From positions 186,001-250,000 of the forward strand of contig JAMDHS010000025.1 of assembly GCA_029717555.1 (NCBI GenBank): a stretch of 64,000 bases of DNA, written 5' to 3'. A model generated the notes under the pieces. It did not search any database. It was given only the letters and a program-made list of their open reading frames with translations, and had not been told where the DNA came from. The DNA comes from Peribolospora baueri (lineage: Eukaryota; Basidiomycota; Peribolosporomycetes; Peribolosporales; Peribolosporaceae). A program made the translations under genes and the position numbers. Of the stretch, positions 11,926 through 22,908 are shown one piece after another. Positions within the stretch are counted from its first letter, which is position 1; each line of letters starts with the position of its first letter.

Positions 11926-14900
11926 ATGTCACCTTCTATGCAGCACCAGCCGCCGTCGGCGTTTGACCTCTCCGGTCCGGAGGAGACACCCGTCGACGTC
12001 CTCTCTGCCGAGCTTGATCCAGTCCACATATCCACCTCGCGTCAGCCTACGCCGCCAACCCCTTCCCCCTCCCAGGTTACCGTGTCCCCGCTGACCGGTC
12101 TCCCCACCAATCCCACCCGCCTCCCATTCGTCTCCCTCCACATCCCCGCGGCCGCCCTACCTCAGGAACTTGAGAGCGGCGTGAAGGAGCTTGCCAAGCA
12201 TGCCGTCAGAGGCAACATTAGCGTGGGAGAGGGAGACGGGAGCAGGGACGGGGACGGTTGGCGGAGCGTCAAGGGCGCCAGGGACGGAGAGTGGGTGTGG
12301 AACGTCAGCTTCGAGAACTCCGGCCTCCGCCCCGGCCACCTCGAGATGGAGCCCTCTGCTTCCAGTTTTTATGACGAGGGTGGGGGCTCGCCCGAGGAGA
12401 GGGCCAACGCCGAGGCGAGGCCCTACATCGTGTTAATCAAGTATAAGCGCAAGAACGATGGTGGGTCGAAAACGGATGAGATGAGACGGCACGCCAGATG
12501 GACGGGTAGCTGACTGTCCATACGGACTCGCACTCTCCAACGTTTTGAAATCAACCTACATCAGCATTCCGCGCCCTTGGCCACCTCCTCTCGCTTACCC
12601 GCACCCTCCTGTCTCCTTGGGACCCCAGCATGGACCCCTCCCCTCACCCCTCGCTCCTCTCACCTCCCCAACCCGGCAACCCGCCCACGCGCTTTCTTCT
12701 TTCCACCTCCCCATCCCCTTCCCATCTTCCTTATTCCGAGACGTGCGTCTTCGATACCCTCGGCACCATGATCGATTGCTCCCGCAATGGCGTTCTCAAG
12801 GTCGAGAGCGTGAAGTTTTTGTGCAGGATGTTGGCCAATATGGGCTATGACATGCTGCAGCTCTATACGGAGGATACGTACAAGGTCAGTTTATCCTTTG
12901 CGCTACTAGCTTAGTTGACCCGACATCTCACACCATCTTCGCTCCTCGTTCCGAACGCAACTCTTTCTCCTCATGCACGCCTGCAGATCGAAGACGAGCC
13001 CTTCTTTGGCTACCTACGCGGCGGATATACGAACGAAGAGCTCCAGGAGATTGATGACTATGCTTTTGACCTTGGCATCGAGGTCATTCCTTGCAGTAAG
13101 TATGTCATTTTTTTAATATCGCAACTGTCTTTTTTTGTCACCGATTACCACTGACGATGAACGGCTGTCTTCTTCCGATTCATTATGTTTTCGCTGGCGC
13201 ACTCGTCTGCCTTTGCGAACGCAGTTCAAACGCTTGGCCACCTGGGACAGATGCTCCAGTGGCCTAGGTTCCTTGGTCTCAGGGACACCCCGGAAGTGCT
13301 TCTGGCGGAAGTGCCGGAAACATATGCTTTTCTCGAGAAAGTGCGATTTTTTTTCCTACTCGAACTCGCTTTGAGCGGATGTCTCACCCACCGGCCGTGA
13401 ATGAACTCGTTCACTCTCCCGATTCAATCCTTACCCTCGCTTCCCTGCAGATGATTGGCGCAGCGACGGCGTCGTTTCGCACGAACAAGATTCACCTCGG
13501 CATGGACGAAACGCATGGCCTAGGTTACGGCCGCTACCAGTCCGTCTTCGCCCACCAGCCGTGGAAAGACCCGACGAAGATTTTTGTGGAGCACTTGCAG
13601 CGCGTCAATGAGATCTGTAAACGGTTGGGACTTAAGCCTATGATTTGGAGCGACAGTGAGTGAAAGGCGACCGGGTCCATCTATGGACTTTGAAGCGGCC
13701 AAGTCTAGCCAGCCACGTTGTCTTGTCCGTCGTTAACTCTTCTCTCCTTTCTGCCGTACCCTTTGCACAGTGCTCTTTTGTCTGAATGCGAAGAACAACA
13801 CGCTCTTGGGCTACTACGAATCCGGTAGCGCAGCGACTCAAGAAGTGATCGAGGGCATCCCGGACGACGTCGACCTGGTCTATTGGGACTATTATCATAC
13901 CACTAAGGAGAGCTACGCCAAGAGGATCTCGGACCATTGGGAGTTGGGGAGGAAGAGTCCTTGGATGGCTGCTGGGTCGGTGAGTGGCGTTGGATTGATC
14001 GCATAATTGAATCCTGGTCGATGCGCACAGTGTCCTGAACCGGCACCGACATTTTCATGTGCGACCGCACGACAGTGGACTTGGTCCCGTTTCTGGACCG
14101 CCCTTCCCTTCACCTTTGCCACAAACAGAGCGTGCATGAACGCCAGCAAGGCGCCAGAGAGCGGCGTAAAGCATGCGTTCCTCACCATTTGGGGCGACGA
14201 GGGCAATGGTGAGTTGCAAGGGGATGGAAGGCACGATCGAGACGCTACGATTGGATCTTACCATGCCTCTCCATGTTTGTCCTCTCCTCGCAGAGGTCGA
14301 CCTGTACTCCTCTCTCCCCGCGTGGCTCTACTGGGCCGACCACGCTTACACGCCAAACGACGAGGTAGACGTGCCTCTGCTCAAAGCTAAGTTTGGTGAG
14401 CAGCTGGAGGGGTGTCGGGTGGTCAGTCGCCTTTACCGTCTGCGATGTGGATGAACCGATTACCTTGTCCGCTTGCGGCCTTAACAGACGGCATCTGTGG
14501 AGGCAGCTTCGACGACTTTGTCTACGCCTCCAAGCTCGACGACGTCAATCCCGAGGTGCAGCCTTTGGATAACAAGATCCACTTTGCCTCGAACTTGTCC
14601 AAGTGGCTCCTGTGGGAGGGTGAGTTGGTGTGGCTCGCTGTGGCGTATCGTCGAGTTTGAACGCAGCTGATGTCGATGGTCGCCTTTTGCTCGGCGTCCT
14701 ATCGCCACGCTCAGAACCCTTCTACGGTTTTGTCTCACCCACGATGCGTCGGCTGAACCTCGAAGCGCACTTTGCCTCCATCTCGTCCTACATCTCCCAC
14801 GCTCTCACCTTTTCTCCCACCTCGCTCAACCCTGCCCATCTTCCTCCTCGCTCCCTCTGCGACTACCCTCTCAACGCGCGCCTCCGTTTCCCGTACCTCC

Positions 14901-15609
14901 TCGCCACTGCGCTCGAGATCAAGGCCAGATTGAGGGACAGACTGTCCGACGCTTATAATAGCGGCGATTGGGGTGCACTTAAAGAGCTCGGGGGAAGGGG
15001 AAAGACGAGCGCTTTGGGACGGCTGGTTGATACGGTGGAAATGATCTGGAGGTACCATCGTCAGATGTGGATGAGCATGTACAAGGTGCGTGAGCTCGCC
15101 GTCATGCGTATCCGGATTCTTCACCAGCTTCGCTTGGGTCGCGCTCATCTCCCTCTCTCTCCGGTCACCCTGTTCCCTGTTCACAGCCCTTCGGCTGGGA
15201 GTCCCTTGAACTCCGCTATGGAGGCCTCCGCGCCCGCCTGGACACGATGCACAACCGCATCGCCCGTTTCCTCGACTACATCGATGAGATGGGCGGAGAC
15301 GTGCCTCCGCCGTCGTTGCGCAGGGCCCACCGTCAGCAGGCGGGCGACCCGTCGGCCTCGCGAATCGACGTGGACGTCGACGACGCGCAGGCCAGTCCCG
15401 ATGGCAAGGCGGCCGGCACCGGCGCTGTCCCGGCTGGATCGGTCAAGACGCCTGACGTGTTCCTGGACGTGCGCGGGGCGGCGACGAACGAGGTGTACGA
15501 GGGCAAGGTGACGAGCGTGCCCGAGCTCGAGGAGGAGCTCCAGGTGGCGTACGGGAGCACGGAACAGTTGCTCGATTACGTCAGGGTGTCGAGGCCCCAG
15601 TACTATTGA
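11926..15609 (+). CDS. GH20 beta-N-acetylhexosaminidase, GcnA-like
   Basis: The central part matches the bacterial GcnA/ExoI type of family GH20, which removes terminal beta-linked GlcNAc or GalNAc. In order: an N-terminal region of about 170 residues (11926-12460) rich in Ser/Pro; MIDCSRNGVLKVE (about 12770); MGYDMLQLYTEDTYK; EDEPFFGYLRGGYTNEEL (about 12990); a segment reading QTLGHLGQMLQWPRF (13226-13270); the catalytic Asp-Glu pair in HLGMDETHGLG (about 13495-13525); KPMIWSDM across an intron near 13650-13770; DLVYWDYYHTTKE (about 13875). The C-terminal helical region ends at TGA 15607-15609. There are about ten exons; the donor after KYKRKND near 12460 and the next acceptor are the least certain joins. 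There is no signal peptide, so the enzyme is probably intracellular or vacuolar, unlike ordinary secreted fungal hexosaminidases. Confidence 0.88.
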
Positions 15610-16415
15610 TGGGTCGTCTGAGCCCAAGTCGAGTAGCGTCGACCTCGGCCTGTCGGTTCAAATCGGTTGGACCGGGCAGGCGCGTCGATGCCGCACGGAC
15701 CTTATCTTTCTTCCTCCTAATCTGGTGGGCGGGCGGCTGGGACGCGCCTGCCTTCTGACGCCGGGCTCCTCATATGGACCGAGGGCGCGCATCTCCTGTT
15801 CGTCTCTTTCGCTCTTGTCTGTCCGCCGAGCTGCCTCATCTCCATCTGAACATCCGTCCTTCGTATGTATGCTACATCTCTTTGGGTAGCTAGACCGCAC
15901 GGGCCGACGGTGCGATGGGTTGCAATACATCAGTCGATGGCGCTTGGTGCCGGGTACACCTAAGCTGCCGCTGATCGATTTGGCCGGCTGGTCGCATGGG
16001 TCGATCAAGGTGGTCCACCGGAGGGCGCAGAAGGAGCATCGCGCGGATACTCTCCTCGAGCCCCACGCTCGAGACGGTCACGGTCAAGCTCCAGGGCAGG
16101 CGGTGACCGGATGTGGACTTGGACGGCCCCCAACCTGGTGGATATATAGACTCCGCGAGACCCGGTCTGCCGCGAATCGTTCCACTGGTCGAGCTGCCTC
16201 TCGTCGCTGGGGTGGAAGCCGCAGCAGGCAGGCCACGGTTGCTCGCCTGCCAAATGGGAGGTCGTCAGAGCTCGAAACGCATGTTTAAGTTCGAAAGAGG
16301 CCTCAGAAGGATCGAGGGCATGGACGTGGACAGTAGGCGGCGGCGCGAAAAAAAACCCCACCGCAACGACGAGAAGGGTTTTATGATAGGCGTAAAATAC
16401 AAGAATAACGTAACA
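15610..16415. other. Spacer between GH20 and tRNA-Leu
   Basis: About 0.8 kb without a recognisable gene. The minus-strand frames here (15658-16008, 16005-16361) show no family likeness. The first part should contain the GH20 3' UTR. Confidence 0.45.
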
Positions 16416-16509
16416 GGCAGGATGACCGAGTGGTTAAGGTGCTGCATTCAGGACTTCTGAAGTTGTTCTGCAGTCCGAAAGGGCGTGGGTTCGAATCCCA
16501 CTCCTGTCA
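16416..16509 (+). tRNA. tRNA-Leu (anticodon CAG) with a 15-nt intron
   Basis: The acceptor stem GGCAGGA (16416-16422) pairs with TCCTGTC (16502-16508) with one G-U pair. The D arm is ACCGAGTGGTTAAGGT. The anticodon stem CTGCA (16442-16446) pairs perfectly with TGCAG (16469-16473). The loop TTCAGG places CAG at 16449-16451, followed by purine 37 and a 15-base intron (16453-16467) at the canonical 37/38 position. A class II variable arm (TCCGAAAGGGC) and a perfect T arm (GTGGG TTCGAAT CCCAC) follow; base 16509 is the discriminator A. Removing the intron gives about 79 nt, a little short for Leu because the variable arm is short. Confidence 0.88.
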
Positions 16510-16513
16510 TAAC

Positions 16514-16518
16514 TTTTT
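16514..16518 (+). terminator. RNA polymerase III terminator of tRNA-Leu
   Basis: A run of five T starts five bases after the discriminator base, as expected for a pol III stop. Confidence 0.75.
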
Positions 16519-17016
16519 GGAACTGGAAGTTTTTTATGCTTGGCATCCGTGTTGAGTCTGATCGGGCCGCGACGTGTGAGTCTTGTTATCTCCGCTTGTG
16601 TCCGTTTAGCCTCTTTCCTGGAGAGACGCCGGGCGCACCGGCCTTCATCGGCAACTGGGTACTCTTCGAACAGGAGCTCCACCACCACGCCGGCACAGTG
16701 TCCATGAAAGCCGGCGTGGTGGTGGAGCTCCTGTTCGAAGAGTACCCAGTTGCCGATGAAAGCCGGCGTGTCCTCGTCATTTCCGAAGAGGTAGGGCCCG
16801 AACCAGGAATGGGCTACCGAATCGAAGTACGAGGCCGTGTAGATGACCTTGTTTCTATCAGTCGAAAATCGCTGCGGATTGAGGGGAAAGATTGGAGTTA
16901 TTGCGCCAACCTGACGTATTATTCATTCACTAAGGAAAATAGGTTTCCGGTTGTAAATCTGCGTTGCCCGGTACAAAAAGCCCTAGCAAGGGAAGGAGAG
17001 GGGCAATGGATGCAAG
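16519..17016 (-). mobile_element. Broken gag fragment of a Ty3/Gypsy-like LTR retrotransposon with a 51-bp hairpin
   Basis: Read on the minus strand, about 16880-16700 encodes a peptide with Gag character (KVIYTASY... AHSWFGPYL... IGNWVLFEQEL), matching the retrotransposon gag domain in pattern: a Trp-Phe pair, then Trp, then an EL-x3-6-G ending. The piece runs into an inverted repeat: arm 16644-16694, a 15-base loop, arm 16710-16760, identical over 51 bp. The element is a fossil fragment; no pol region or paired LTRs are visible. It lies a few hundred bases downstream of the tRNA gene, a common landing zone for Ty3-type elements. Confidence 0.6.
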
Positions 17017-17017
17017 A

Positions 17018-17099
17018 GGAGATGACCGGACCCACACGTGGCTAGCCGATAAGATTCCACAAGTGTGTGGGATTCTAGTGTACTGGTCCGGTCATCTCC
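17018..17099. repeat. Short inverted repeat at the edge of the foldback
   Basis: The 15-mer GGAGATGACCGGACC at 17018-17032 recurs inverted at 17085-17099, and CCCACAC/GTGTGTGGG pair inside it. The same 15-mer occurs a third time at the far end of the foldback (about 17672-17686), which ties the two structures to one source element. Confidence 0.7.
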
Positions 17100-17698
17100 G
17101 CTTGTGAAGTTGAGTTTTATATTCAGCAGACGTCAAGACCGGCCGATAGCCGACAGAACAGCACGCCTCCGACCGGGTCAAGTAGGCATCGAAGAATAAG
17201 GCCTGATCAGCCTACTGCAAGATGAACCATCCTCGTAACGACGAGATTGACCCGATGGACGGTCAGACTCCGCGGCTGGCTGACATGATGGAGGGTCAGA
17301 CCCCCCGGCCAGCAACGGCTCCCGTTCCGCGAGCCGGCCGCGCACATGGAGACCGCCGACCAACGTTGGGATGTGTGACCGACGCCATAACAGCGTTCAT
17401 CTGTGTCATCATCATGCTCATCCGCGCCTCCCAACGTTGGTCGGCGGTCTCCGTGTGCGCGGCCGGCTCCGGAACGGGAGCCGTTGCTGGCCGCGAGGTT
17501 TGACCGTCCATCGGATCGCTCTCGTTGTTACGAAGATGGTTCATCTTCATCTTCCAGTAGGCTGAGCAGGCCTTATTCTTGGATGCCTACTCGACCCGGT
17601 CGGAGGCGTGCTGTTCTGTCGGCTATCGGCCGGTCTTGACGTCTGCTGAATATAAAACTCAACTTCACAAGCGGAGATGACCGGACCAGTGGACTAGA
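17074..17698. mobile_element. Foldback element carrying two inverted copies of a gag start
   Basis: Left arm about 17074-17371 and right arm about 17429-17698 are inverted copies around a loop of about 57 bases. The arms match over most of their length, apart from a block of about 28 bases present only in the left arm. Each arm reads outward-to-inward from an LTR/leader-like segment into the same short N-terminal peptide (DPMDGQTxRxA), on the + strand from 17222 and on the - strand from about 17550. With the Gag-like fragment next door, I infer a solo foldback derived from the 5' part of a Ty3/Gypsy-like element. It is a broken remnant. The arms are still very similar, so the folding event looks fairly recent. 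Confidence 0.6.
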
Positions 17699-17940
17699 AG
17701 CCCACAGCGGTCAGATCGCGTGCATTTGTTCAGATCAAGTAGCGAGGGACAAGCACGACAGCGTTTGTTATAGTCGACATGGTATCGGTCGGATCTCTGG
17801 CATAGGATGGAGAGCGGGAGATATGTATAGCGGACACACGGACAGCAGAGATTACGGAGAAAACGACAGCGAATACAGGCGTCACGACGCCCGAGGCGGG
17901 ACTCGGAACACCTTGAGAACGCCAGACCGGAGGTCGTCTG

Positions 17941-20900
17941 TCATGGAAGGATGGCGGTCAGCACGTCGCACATGTCCGCCACGCCGACGCCCTGAAACTC
18001 ACCGAGCCGGTAGCTGACCTCTTCAGCCGCGTGCGCGTGCCTACCGCCGGCCCTTTGGGGCGACTGCAACACTCTCAACTTGCGCTTCTTGCCGTCGTTC
18101 TCCACCACGACGCCGGCTTGGGGCGTCGAGGCAGTGCCGAATTGCTGGTGGTATGGTGCCAGTCTAAAGGAGGAAAAGAGTGTGAGCGCTGCGCAAAGAA
18201 ACCCTAATACTCGTACTCACCCTTTCTTTCCCTTCAAATCCGCTCCGAATGCGAGCAACACATCCCCTGGCCGGACCTCATCCGTGTGGTTGGTAACACT
18301 GGGCCCCACTTGTTCGAAAACGGGCACGCCGAGGCTCTGCGCGGCCGACGGGTGAACGTGGGGCACGGAGCGGAGGGTGGCTAACACGAACGCAATGGCG
18401 GCGTCTGGTCCCGTTTCCTGAAAAAGGTCCGAGGCGGGCCTCTGCGCGAGGCTCTGCGCGGAACGGACAATGTCGCCGGCCAGGAAGCTGGACCATTGTC
18501 GGAGTTGGTCGGCCGACGGAGGACCAGAGGGAGGCGCGACGGGCGCGGAGGGCTGCTGCGACTGAGGGGCGACAGGAACGTCTTGTGCAGCATGAGGGTC
18601 GCCGAACGATGCCGGCGACTTGTCGGGGACAGCCGGCGGTATGTCAACGCTGTGCTCTTCCACGTGTGCCGGCAGCTCGTCCGGTTCGTCTTTTGGGCTT
18701 GCAAACGGCTGGGGTTGGCCTGCTGCCGGTGGCGGCCTGTTAGGCCTTGCCGGTAAGTTCCTCGACGGAGGTGAGGCCGTCCAGGCCGTCGTATCGCTAA
18801 AACCGGTACTCGAGTCGGTGGCCTCGAAGCCTTCGTCCATGTCGTCCACGGAAACGTCGCGTGACCGCCCGCCTCCCGAAGCCACACTGGCGCGTTGGCT
18901 GTACAGACCTTGGGGAACAGGTGGACGCTTGGAAGGAGGGGCAGGGGCGGGGGCGGCGACGGGAGCGACAGCCGCCGTCTCTATCCCCTTAGAGTCTTCG
19001 GTGGATCGCACGTTCTCGCCGCCCGTGGGCGAGACGGGTGGGAGGGAACGCTTCGGCGCCGGCGCTGGAGGCCTCGCCGACGGACGAGGTGGAGCCGCGG
19101 GCGCATCGTCCTCGCTGGCCAGTTCAACATCCTCATTCAACTGCACCGACTCTACTTGAGCGGCGCCGGGAGGCGACTTGGTTCTGGAAGGCATCCCAGG
19201 GATGGGAACCGCCGGCAGACCGAAGATGGGCACGGCGCCAGCGGGCAAGCCGGGAATCCGCCTCGACGGGGGAGCAGGATGATGAGCGCTCTCTTCTTCA
19301 TTCGGGCTCGCCTCTTCCACATCTTCCACAGGGACGCGACGCTCAGGCTCATCCTCGGGATCCGCCGTCGTCGCGCCGTACGTCACGTCCTCGTCGCAAG
19401 TGCTTCTGCTGGCAGGAGCCATCGGCCTCCCGGCAGGAGAAGAGGGCTGCTCGGCCTCCGTCGCCGCCGCCATCGCAGGCTTCGACCTCGGCTTTCCCGG
19501 AACATGCCCGCCGAAGAGGGGACCGCCCATCCTCTGTCCACCGAGAGCGGCCATACGCTTCGCGATGGCGGCCCGACGGGCTGCTTCCATCTCCTCCTCC
19601 GTCTGCGGCTGCTCTTGCTCCTCTTTCACCTCGGTTTCTTGGGCGGGGTCTTTTCCAGAGAGGGAAGTGTCCGGGGCCGTTACTCCGGCAGGTTCAACGG
19701 GCTCAGCGACGGCTTGAATGGAATCCTTTGCCCCATCTTCCGTCGCTCCGGACGGTGCATCGCTCTCCTGCATAGTCGAGAGATCACGGTGAACATGTCC
19801 TGGACCCTCGACGGGTTCAACGGGTTCCTCCGCCTCCCCGTCAGAGTCCGCACCAGCGGTCACAGTACCAGCCATCGGAATGAGATCAGCCGCCGGCATG
19901 GGAATGGGGACATTCACGTTCGTGGGCTTAGCGACTGGCGCATCCTCGATGGGGGGTTTATCGGAGGACAGTTCACGCTGCGGTTGGACGGGTTCCGCGT
20001 GGGCGTGCGTCGCCGTGAGTTCAGTCGCGCGCGTGACAGGAGACATCGTATCGGCAGTGCTCGGCTGCTCCATTTGCTCAGTCGAGCTCGCTGGTGCCAA
20101 CTCGGAAGCGCCTCCAGCTGTACCACTTTCAGACGAAAACGGTTTCGTCTCGTCCTTGACATCCGGATGGGCGGAAGACTCCACTGGCGGCGTCTCTTCT
20201 TGCCTGAAAGTGGCCCCCTCCCCACCGATTTCCACCTCGCCGCGTTTGCTATCCGTCGGATCAGAGGGCTCGACGGACTCCTCCGCGACGCTCTCCGCCG
20301 CGGGAGTCCGCGACGGCGGCTCCGAAGGGAACTCTTTGTCCTCCACCGCTGGGGTGCCCGAGGCGAGGAGACCGAGCGAGGCAGGGTCGTAGAATGCCTC
20401 AGAAGAACTAGTCTGTTCGACGGCGACCACGGATTCATCCTTCGGAGTGGCGGCGTCAGCGCTCTTCACTTCCGTCGCGGAGGGTGAAGGGCGCAGCCGT
20501 CGAGGTGGGGCGGTGCGACGTGGCAGAGGCTTCAGCGGTCCGGTCGATGCGGGAGAGGACGATTCGGGAGACGCGCTCGAGGGAGACAGGCCAGACTCGG
20601 TGCTGCCCTCGGCGGCAGAAGCTTGGCGCTCGTCCGATACATCTTCTTTGCCAGCCTCGGTGCTCGCCGCCCTTGGCGGCCGCGGGGGAGCGGGCGCAGG
20701 CGCGGGCGCAAACACGGGTCCACCCATCCTCCGCCCTCCCAAAGCGGCCATGCGTTTGGCGATCGCGGCGCGGCGAGCTTGCTCGGCCTCTTCTTCCGTC
20801 TGCTCTTGGCTCGCGGTGTCTCCGACACCCGCGTCTTGAGTCTCGCCTTCCGCGCGGAGCGAGAGAGGTTCGATGGACGACTCGCTCGGGGGAGAAGCAG

Positions 20901-22455
20901 CCTCCTGCGAATGCGACGACGGGCTCAATGTCGCGCTCTCACCCTCCGGCGGAGCCTCGCCGCCGTCGGCCGTGATGCTGGTCCGAGAGTCGCTCGAAGC
21001 CTTGCGCGCGGGCTTGGGCGGCGCGGACGCGCCGAGTCCAATGGCACCAACGGCGATGCCGCGACGTTCCACGGACAGCTTTCCGGGCACGGGAGGTCTC
21101 TCCTTGGCCGTAGTTGAGCTGGTTTCCTTCCTGTCACCCTCGTCATCCTCCTTAGGCTGGCCCCTAGACAAGGCCGCGATGCGATCCCTCAAGCTGCCAA
21201 CTTTGACGGCGCTTCGAGCATCAGCGGCGGACATGCCGCTCTCCCTCTTCTTGTCTTCGCTGTCGGCGTCCGCGCTCACCGATGACGGAGCAGCCCCGGG
21301 GAAACCTCGACGGACGAAACCGCCGCCGGAAGGCTTGCCACGCGGCAAAGGTGGAGGAGCGGCGTCGGCGGGCTTGTTGAAAGCGGCGATGCGGTCCCGG
21401 AGCTGTAACAACGCGAACGATAAAAATTTAGCTAAGAGGTTCGGAGATCCCGTATCTCAACTCAAACGGCGCTCACGGAATTAGGCTTGGACGGCGGAGG
21501 TGGTTTCTGCATGTTCGAAGCGGCAGGCGTGGAGAGCACGAAAGACGTCGTCAGCATGCTCTTCTCGCGTGACACAATTGCTCTAGTCGCTCACGGGCTT
21601 TGCGTCTGTCGGTGGTGACGTCGGCTTCGGCTCTTCTTGCTTCAGTGGCTCTGGCTCCTTTGATTCTAGCTCTTTTGACTCTTGCTCCTTTGGCTCTTGC
21701 TCCTTTGACTCTTGCTCCTTTGGCTCCAGCTCCTTTATCTCTTGCTCCTTCGGCTCCGGCTCCTTTGACTCTGGCTCCACGGGCTGGGGCTCATCTGCTA
21801 CCGGCACTGGACCAGGAATCGTTTGCGCTTCGACGTTGGGCAAGGTGGACGAGCCCTCCTCAGTCGCAGCAGACGCAATGGCCGAATCCGACCCGGAACC
21901 CTCAGCGGTCGCCGACGTGGGGTCAGCTTGGACATCCGAGCTCGCGCTTGCCATCGCCGGTTCCGCCGTAGGACCTTCCAACTCGCCTGGGGGGGCGTCG
22001 GGTGAGACAGGCGAGACCTGGGGTGGAGCGGCGGTCAAAGGCTCGGTCGCTTGATGTTCGGAGCTCGGAGCGCCCAACGCAGCCTGGGGTTGCTCTTGCT
22101 CCTCCACCGACCTTTCCGCTTCCGCCTCAGCAGCGAGCGGCGCCGGCGTGTCAGCATTGGTCTCTTCTGGATGTCCGGACGCCGGAGCTGGAGGCGGGGC
22201 AGCGTCACCTTCAATCCTTCTGACAAAGCCGGCGGGAAAGGTGCCCTTCCTGGTGCCGTCCAAGCTCTCTCCTACGAGCCAGTCGTCATCGTCATCGTCG
22301 TCCTCGTCGCCAGCCTCTTTCGCCTGCTTGGCGAGCGACAAGACGCGAATGGTATCGTTCTTGGCAAAGACAAGGTCGCCGGCGTGAGGAGACCTGTATT
22401 TCATCGCGGCGACAGCGAGGTAAGGGAAGGTGCTATGCCCTGCCTGCGCGGCCAT
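17941..22455 (-). CDS. BBC1/MTI1-like SH3 protein of actin patches
   Basis: BBC1 binds myosin-I tails and tunes Arp2/3-driven actin assembly at endocytic sites. Four exons (22455-21595, 21506-21477, 21402-18221, 18163-17941) join in frame to 1431 residues. Residues about 8-80 form an SH3 domain: the region starts AVAAMKYRSPHAGDLVF, has DDDDDDDWLVGESLDG and ends GTFPAGFVRRI. It is followed by Glu/Lys repeats (about 21620-21760). Exon 2 encodes only KPPPPSKPNS. Exon 3 has two LRDRIAA motifs and two copies of RRAAIAKRMAALGG followed by RMGGP, in a Pro/Ser/Glu-rich disordered chain. The last 150 residues form the conserved C-terminal domain (LRQWSSFLAGDIVRSAQ, RPGDVLLAFGADLKG, EEVSYRLGEFQG). The stop is TGA at 17941-17943. 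It is divergent from the DUF202 gene. Confidence 0.88.
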
Positions 22456-22908
22456 GACGGCGGGGGGGGTGGAGTATGTGCTTAATGCGGTCGATCGTGC
22501 GGGTACGGAGTGCAGGTTGGGAGGCGAGCAAGTAAAGAAACGACGAAGAGAGGAGCTACGCAGAGTAGGACGTGCGCACGAAAGCAGTGTGCTCGCGCTC
22601 CGTCCGTCGTCGTCGTCGTCGTTGTTCGTCTCGTCCGTGCGCTCGTCGTCGCTACGTCGTCGGCTGGAGGGGCGCCGGGAGCCGGTGATGTAACTTGCCG
22701 CAGTAGGCGCGGGAACATCAGGGCCGAGGGAAGCTCACTATAAATAGGTCGAAATGAGCTTTCGAGGGGTATTACAAAAGTCAATTTGACCTTGGTTCCC
22801 GATCTCGATGACGTCTGTCGGCCGACGACGTCGTAAAACCCTTTCTCGTCGCCTCCAGCTCGACAGTTCGGCTCACAACTGCGCCGGCTCTCTCCTTAGA
22901 GCAAAGCT
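22456..22908. promoter_or_regulatory. Divergent spacer of BBC1-like and DUF202 genes
   Basis: 453 bases separate the two start codons. It contains a CGT trinucleotide run at about 22600-22625 and a TATAAATA-like string (about 22739-22746), some 165 bases before the DUF202 ATG, that could serve either direction. Confidence 0.5.

Noticed and set aside
17207-17565. Several short overlapping frames in the foldback as host genes
   Set aside because: They are the two inverted copies of the same retroelement fragment read in different frames.
17074-17698. A DNA-transposon MITE
   Set aside because: The arms are nearly half the element each and contain gag-like codons and leader sequence, which fits a retroelement-derived foldback better than a MITE with short terminal repeats.
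18895-20487. 530-codon open frame on the + strand
   Set aside because: It lies wholly antisense to the BBC1-like exon 3, is Arg/Gly-rich with no family likeness, and is explained by GC-rich codon structure of the real gene on the other strand.
22600-22625. CGT trinucleotide run as a coding repeat or CRISPR-like array
   Set aside because: A simple microsatellite in the divergent promoter; no spacer structure.
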